Positions 61,384 to 64,000 of a stretch of DNA of 64,000 nt are shown here, piece by piece. Under the pieces are notes generated by a model. That model did no database searches and had not been told where the DNA came from. It saw only the letters and a program-made list of their open reading frames with translations. The DNA comes from Croceitalea marina (GTDB lineage Bacteria; Bacteroidota; Bacteroidia; Flavobacteriales; Flavobacteriaceae): the NCBI RefSeq assembly GCF_042684265.1, contig NZ_JBHULB010000006.1, forward strand, positions 124,001 through 188,000. The letters run 5' to 3'. How positions within the stretch are numbered: position 1 is the first letter of the stretch; every line of letters begins with the position of its first letter. A program made the position numbers and the translations under genes.

Positions 61384-62312
61384 GCGTTCTTAGAATTAAC
61401 GGTTTGTATAAAAATATCGTTTGCCGAAGGTATCGTTTCATTAAAATGATTAATGTTTCCCAAAGCCGCTAATTTCTTAAGGATGATCGAGGTATCATCT
61501 GAAGGTAATTTTACGGTAAAATCAAACTGTTTTTCTTCGGTGTTGAATTCTGAATGCGTAATTTCAAAGGCCTCATTTAAATCCTGTAACAGGCTTTCAG
61601 TATTTTCTTCAGTCTGCAAACCTATCTTAAACACATTGTTCTTGTAGGCCTTTTTTATATCTGAAAGTTTCCCGTCCAATAATTTTTCAGATTCATGAAG
61701 CAGTGTAATATATTCGCATAATTCTTCAACAGATTCCATTCGATGGGTTGAAAAAATAATGGAAGTTCCTTTTTCTTTTAACGACAGAATCTCATCTTTT
61801 ATCTTATTGGCATTAATCGGGTCAAACCCGCTAAAGGGTTCATCAAAAATAAGCAGTTTCGGTTCGTGCAATACGGTAACAATAAACTGTATTTTCTGGG
61901 CCATTCCCTTTGATAGCTCTTGTATTTTCTTGTTCCACCAATCTCCTATTTCGAATTTCTCAAACCAAAATTTTAAGCGTTTTTTTGCTTCCGTTTTAGA
62001 AAGCCCTTTTAATTGTGCCAAATAGAGCGCCTGCTCCCCTACTTTCATACTTTTATACAGACCTCTTTCTTCTGGTAAATAACCTATAGCCGCAATATGG
62101 TGAGGTGCTAAAAGTTCACCATCAAAAAATACTTTTCCGGTATCAGGAAACGAGATTTGATTAATGATACGAATTAAAGTAGTCTTACCAGCTCCATTAG
62201 GTCCGAGCAAACCGTAGATACAATTTTCAGGAATTTCAAGGGAAATGTTGCTTAGTGCGGTGTGTGTTCCAAATTTTTTAGAAACCCCCTCGGCAACAAG
62301 TATATGGCTCAT
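61380..62312 (-). CDS. ABC transporter ATP-binding protein (NatA-type)
   Basis: A 310-residue ATPase of a two-component exporter: Walker A GPNGAGKTT (about 37-45), signature ELSKGMAQKIQFI, Walker B KLLIFDEPFSGFDP and the switch-His region FSTHRMESVEELCEY, plus the C-terminal extra domain. It is the first gene of a five-gene operon (natA, natB, mscS, barrel, ntrC), preceded by a matching promoter. Signature MAQKI instead of a strict SGGQ is normal for this subgroup. Confidence 0.94.
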   Translation of the reverse strand: MSHILVAEGVSKKFGTHTALSNISLEIPENCIYGLLGPNGAGKTTLIRIINQISFPDTGKVFFDGELLAPHHIAAIGYLPEERGLYKSMKVGEQALYLAQLKGLSKTEAKKRLKFWFEKFEIGDWWNKKIQELSKGMAQKIQFIVTVLHEPKLLIFDEPFSGFDPINANKIKDEILSLKEKGTSIIFSTHRMESVEELCEYITLLHESEKLLDGKLSDIKKAYKNNVFKIGLQTEENTESLLQDLNEAFEITHSEFNTEEKQFDFTVKLPSDDTSIILKKLAALGNINHFNETIPSANDIFIQTVNSKNA

Positions 62313-62332
62313 TCAGTTATTTTTATTAGTGG

Positions 62333-62361
62333 TAAAGATATCGAAAAGGTTCTATTGCCAA
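62333..62361 (-). promoter_or_regulatory. Promoter of the natA-to-ntrC operon
   Basis: Minus-strand TTG (62361-62359) is followed after 18 nt by TATCTTTA (62340-62333), one base off TAnnTTTG. The ATG is 20 nt downstream. Spacing is in the preferred range. Confidence 0.55.
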
Positions 62362-62400
62362 CTTTATTAAAAAGGCACATTTCTTAATTGAAATTGCCCT

Positions 62401-62438
62401 AAAAACAAAACCCACCCTTAAAACAAATCAAGGATGGG
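62401..62438 (-). terminator. Terminator of dnaJ
   Basis: On the minus strand CCCATCCTT (62438-62430) pairs with AAGGGTGGG (62419-62411, one G-T pair) across a 10-nt loop, followed by TTTTGTTTTT. Confidence 0.87.
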
Positions 62439-62530
62439 AAAAAAATTGCTATGAAAAAGAAAATTAGATACTGTAAAACAGTATCAATTCCAAATATACG
62501 TTTTTTATTTAATTCTAAAATTTTATTTGA

Positions 62531-63640
62531 TTAGGAGAACATATCTTTTACTTTCTCAAAGAAAGACTTATCAGATTTCTCTGGTTTAGGTACGAAATTT
62601 TCGTCGTTTTGCATTTTCTCGAAAAATTCTTTTTGTTCACGATTTAATTCCTTCGGAGTCCAAACATTAACATGAACCAAAAGATCACCTGAACCATATC
62701 CATTAATACTGGAAACCCCTTTACCTCTTAGTCTGAGAATCTTACCCGATTGAATACCTGGCTCTAATTTGATACGCACTTTACCTCCAATAGCATCAAT
62801 CTCTTTTGAATTGCCCAATACCGCTTCCGAAAAACTAATATATAGGTCGTAATGCAAATTATCACCTTCTCTTTTCAATGTAGAATGCTCCTCGGTCTCA
62901 ATGGCTACTAATAAATCTCCCGAAATTCCGTTACCAGGAGCCCCATTACCTTTTCCTGAAACTTTAAGCTGCATACCTTCTTCAACACCTGCAGGAATTT
63001 TTATGGATACGGTTTCTTCAACTACCTTTAAACCTTGAGCATCCGCCCCACTAGGTCTTTGGTCTATCATTTGGCCTGCTCCGCCACAAGTGCTACAAGT
63101 TGCAGCAGTTTGCATTCTACCTAAAATAGTATTGGTTATTTTGGTTACTTGCCCATTACCATTACAAGTAGAACATGTTTTATAGGTTACTCCGTCCGCT
63201 TGTACTTTTCTTCGAACTTTTACCTTCTTCTCTACTCCATTTACTATTTCTTCTAAGGTAAGTTTAACACGAATACGAAGATTACTTCCTTTTACTCGCC
63301 TTTGACCGCCGCCACCAAAACCACCAAAACCACCGCCACCGAAAGCACTGCCAAAGATATCGCCAAACTGACTGAATATGTCATCCATATTCATGCCACC
63401 GCCACCAAAGCCGCCACCTTCAAATGCCTGATGGCCAAATTGATCATACTTTGCACGTTTGTCTGGGTCGCCTAAAACTTCATAAGCCTCGGCCGCTTTT
63501 TTGAACATCTCTTCAGCAGCAGCATCACCAGGGTTTTTATCAGGATGATACTCAACGGCCTTCTTACGGTAAGCTTTTTTTATCTCGGCCGCCGAGGCGC
63601 TTTTGGAAACACCTAATATTTCGTAAAAATCTTCCTTCAT
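62531..63640 (-). CDS. dnaJ: Chaperone protein DnaJ
   Basis: DnaJ stimulates DnaK ATPase and delivers unfolded substrates. The 369-residue protein has the J domain (HPD at 32-34), a Gly/Phe-rich region (about 75-112), and a reduced zinc domain: only two CxxCxGxG motifs, CSTCNGNG (156-163) and CSTCGGAG (182-189), where four are classic. The C-terminal peptide-binding domains follow (IPAGVEEGMQLKVSGKGNG, LRLRGKGVSS). The start MKEDFYEILGVSKSAS is usual. grpE lies 9 nt upstream in the same operon, and a terminator follows. Confidence 0.97.
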   Translation of the reverse strand: MKEDFYEILGVSKSASAAEIKKAYRKKAVEYHPDKNPGDAAAEEMFKKAAEAYEVLGDPDKRAKYDQFGHQAFEGGGFGGGGMNMDDIFSQFGDIFGSAFGGGGFGGFGGGGQRRVKGSNLRIRVKLTLEEIVNGVEKKVKVRRKVQADGVTYKTCSTCNGNGQVTKITNTILGRMQTAATCSTCGGAGQMIDQRPSGADAQGLKVVEETVSIKIPAGVEEGMQLKVSGKGNGAPGNGISGDLLVAIETEEHSTLKREGDNLHYDLYISFSEAVLGNSKEIDAIGGKVRIKLEPGIQSGKILRLRGKGVSSINGYGSGDLLVHVNVWTPKELNREQKEFFEKMQNDENFVPKPEKSDKSFFEKVKDMFS

Positions 63641-63649
63641 AAATTGGTC

Positions 63650-64000
63650 TTAGTTACCTACTACAACTTTTGGGTGTCGAATAATTCTATCACCAAGCTT
63701 AAAGCCTTTTTCAATAACGTCTATAATTTTGCCCTTTAATTTCTTTTCAGGGGCAGGAATTTGAGTTACCGCGTCGTGCATCTCAGCATCAAACGCATCT
63801 CCTTGACTTACCTCCATCTCCTCCAAGCCTTTATTCTTTAAGGTTTCTCGGAATTTGTTATTTATCAAATCAACCCCTTTGAACAATTCTTTGTCTTCAG
63901 ATTTAGAAATTTCTTTTAAAGCTCTATCGAAGTCATCCATAACAGGAAGAAGTGAAACTATTACATCTTGTCCTGCTGTTTTAAACAAATCCATTCGCTC
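63650..64000 (-). CDS. grpE: Nucleotide exchange factor GrpE (N-terminal part off window)
   Basis: GrpE releases ADP from DnaK. The visible C-terminal 116 or so residues begin ERMDLFKTAGQDVIVSLLPVMDDFDRAL, the end of the long dimer helix and the four-helix bundle, followed by QGDAFDAEMHDAVTQIPAPEKKLKGKIIDVIEKGFKLGDRIIRHPKVVV, the conserved GrpE beta domain. The frame is open to the right edge (codons for E and R precede the first visible Met), so the gene is cut by the window end and its start is not seen. dnaJ follows 9 nt downstream. Confidence 0.95.
   Translation of the reverse strand, partial: ERMDLFKTAGQDVIVSLLPVMDDFDRALKEISKSEDKELFKGVDLINNKFRETLKNKGLEEMEVSQGDAFDAEMHDAVTQIPAPEKKLKGKIIDVIEKGFKLGDRIIRHPKVVVGN

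Noticed and set aside
1..64000. tRNA, rRNA, insertion sequences, prophage, riboswitch or CRISPR elements
   Set aside because: No cloverleaf-like CCA-ended sequence, transposase or integrase product, or array of spaced repeats was seen by reading; a covariance-model search would be needed to exclude small RNAs.

Overview
This 64 kb window is a piece of a low-GC chromosome from a member of the Bacteroidota, almost certainly family Flavobacteriaceae. The main signs are three secreted proteins with the type B C-terminal sorting domain of the type IX secretion system (T9SS), SprB-like adhesin repeats, a FecA-like TonB-dependent receptor, an M1 peptidase fused to an ABC permease, and promoters of the Bacteroidota form (TTG about 18-21 nt before TAnnTTTG). 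Genus cannot be fixed from what is visible; the large adhesins suit a surface-associated, possibly marine lifestyle, but that is inference. I see no phage, insertion sequence, CRISPR array, rRNA or tRNA. It reads as core chromosome with one large secreted-protein block.

Layout. 1-18464 (+): giant SprB-like adhesin (cut by the left edge), a 1347-residue multidomain surface protein, a two-gene ABC exporter, and two more T9SS type B cargo proteins, followed by uvrB. 20500-24697 (-): secreted proteins, an Hsp20 chaperone, a TerB-like protein, sucC and a Lon substrate-binding-domain protein. 24856-26667 (+): lysA and a secreted thioredoxin. 26744-32993 (-): an ABC/M1-peptidase pair and guaB. 33219-45691: FecA-like receptor, HMG-CoA lyase, LysE exporter, pyrD, pepT, the nusB-DUF1573-yajC run, a lipid-A-exporter-like ABC protein and a PUR-type nucleic-acid-binding protein. 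45771-52764: M14 carboxypeptidase, acyltransferase and SBF transporter (TTGA overlap), thioredoxin-like and GNAT proteins, YfiT-like protein, cold-shock protein and two tandem, mutually similar micro-membrane proteins (32 and 27 residues). 52817-64000 (mostly -): cyclophilin-FKBP fusion, M28 peptidase plus PPK2, a five-gene unit (NatAB-type ABC exporter, MscS channel, outer-membrane barrel, NtrC-like regulator lacking its DNA-binding domain), dnaJ and the cut grpE.

How they work together. Tight spacing and overlaps define several likely operons: the ABC pair at 12200-13936; ABC-ATPase plus M1 fusion; lysE-family gene plus HMG-CoA lyase; nusB-DUF1573-yajC; SBF transporter plus acyltransferase; PPK2 plus M28 peptidase; and natA-natB-mscS-barrel-ntrC. 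Protein quality control recurs (Hsp20, DnaJ/GrpE, PPIase fusion, Lon-domain protein, several exported peptidases), as does envelope function. The less usual items are the micro-protein pair, the regulator without an HTH domain at the end of an envelope operon, a large surface protein with a duplicated module and no recognisable sorting domain, a terminator embedded in the 3' end of the opposing acyltransferase gene, and a long palindromic block upstream of hsp20.
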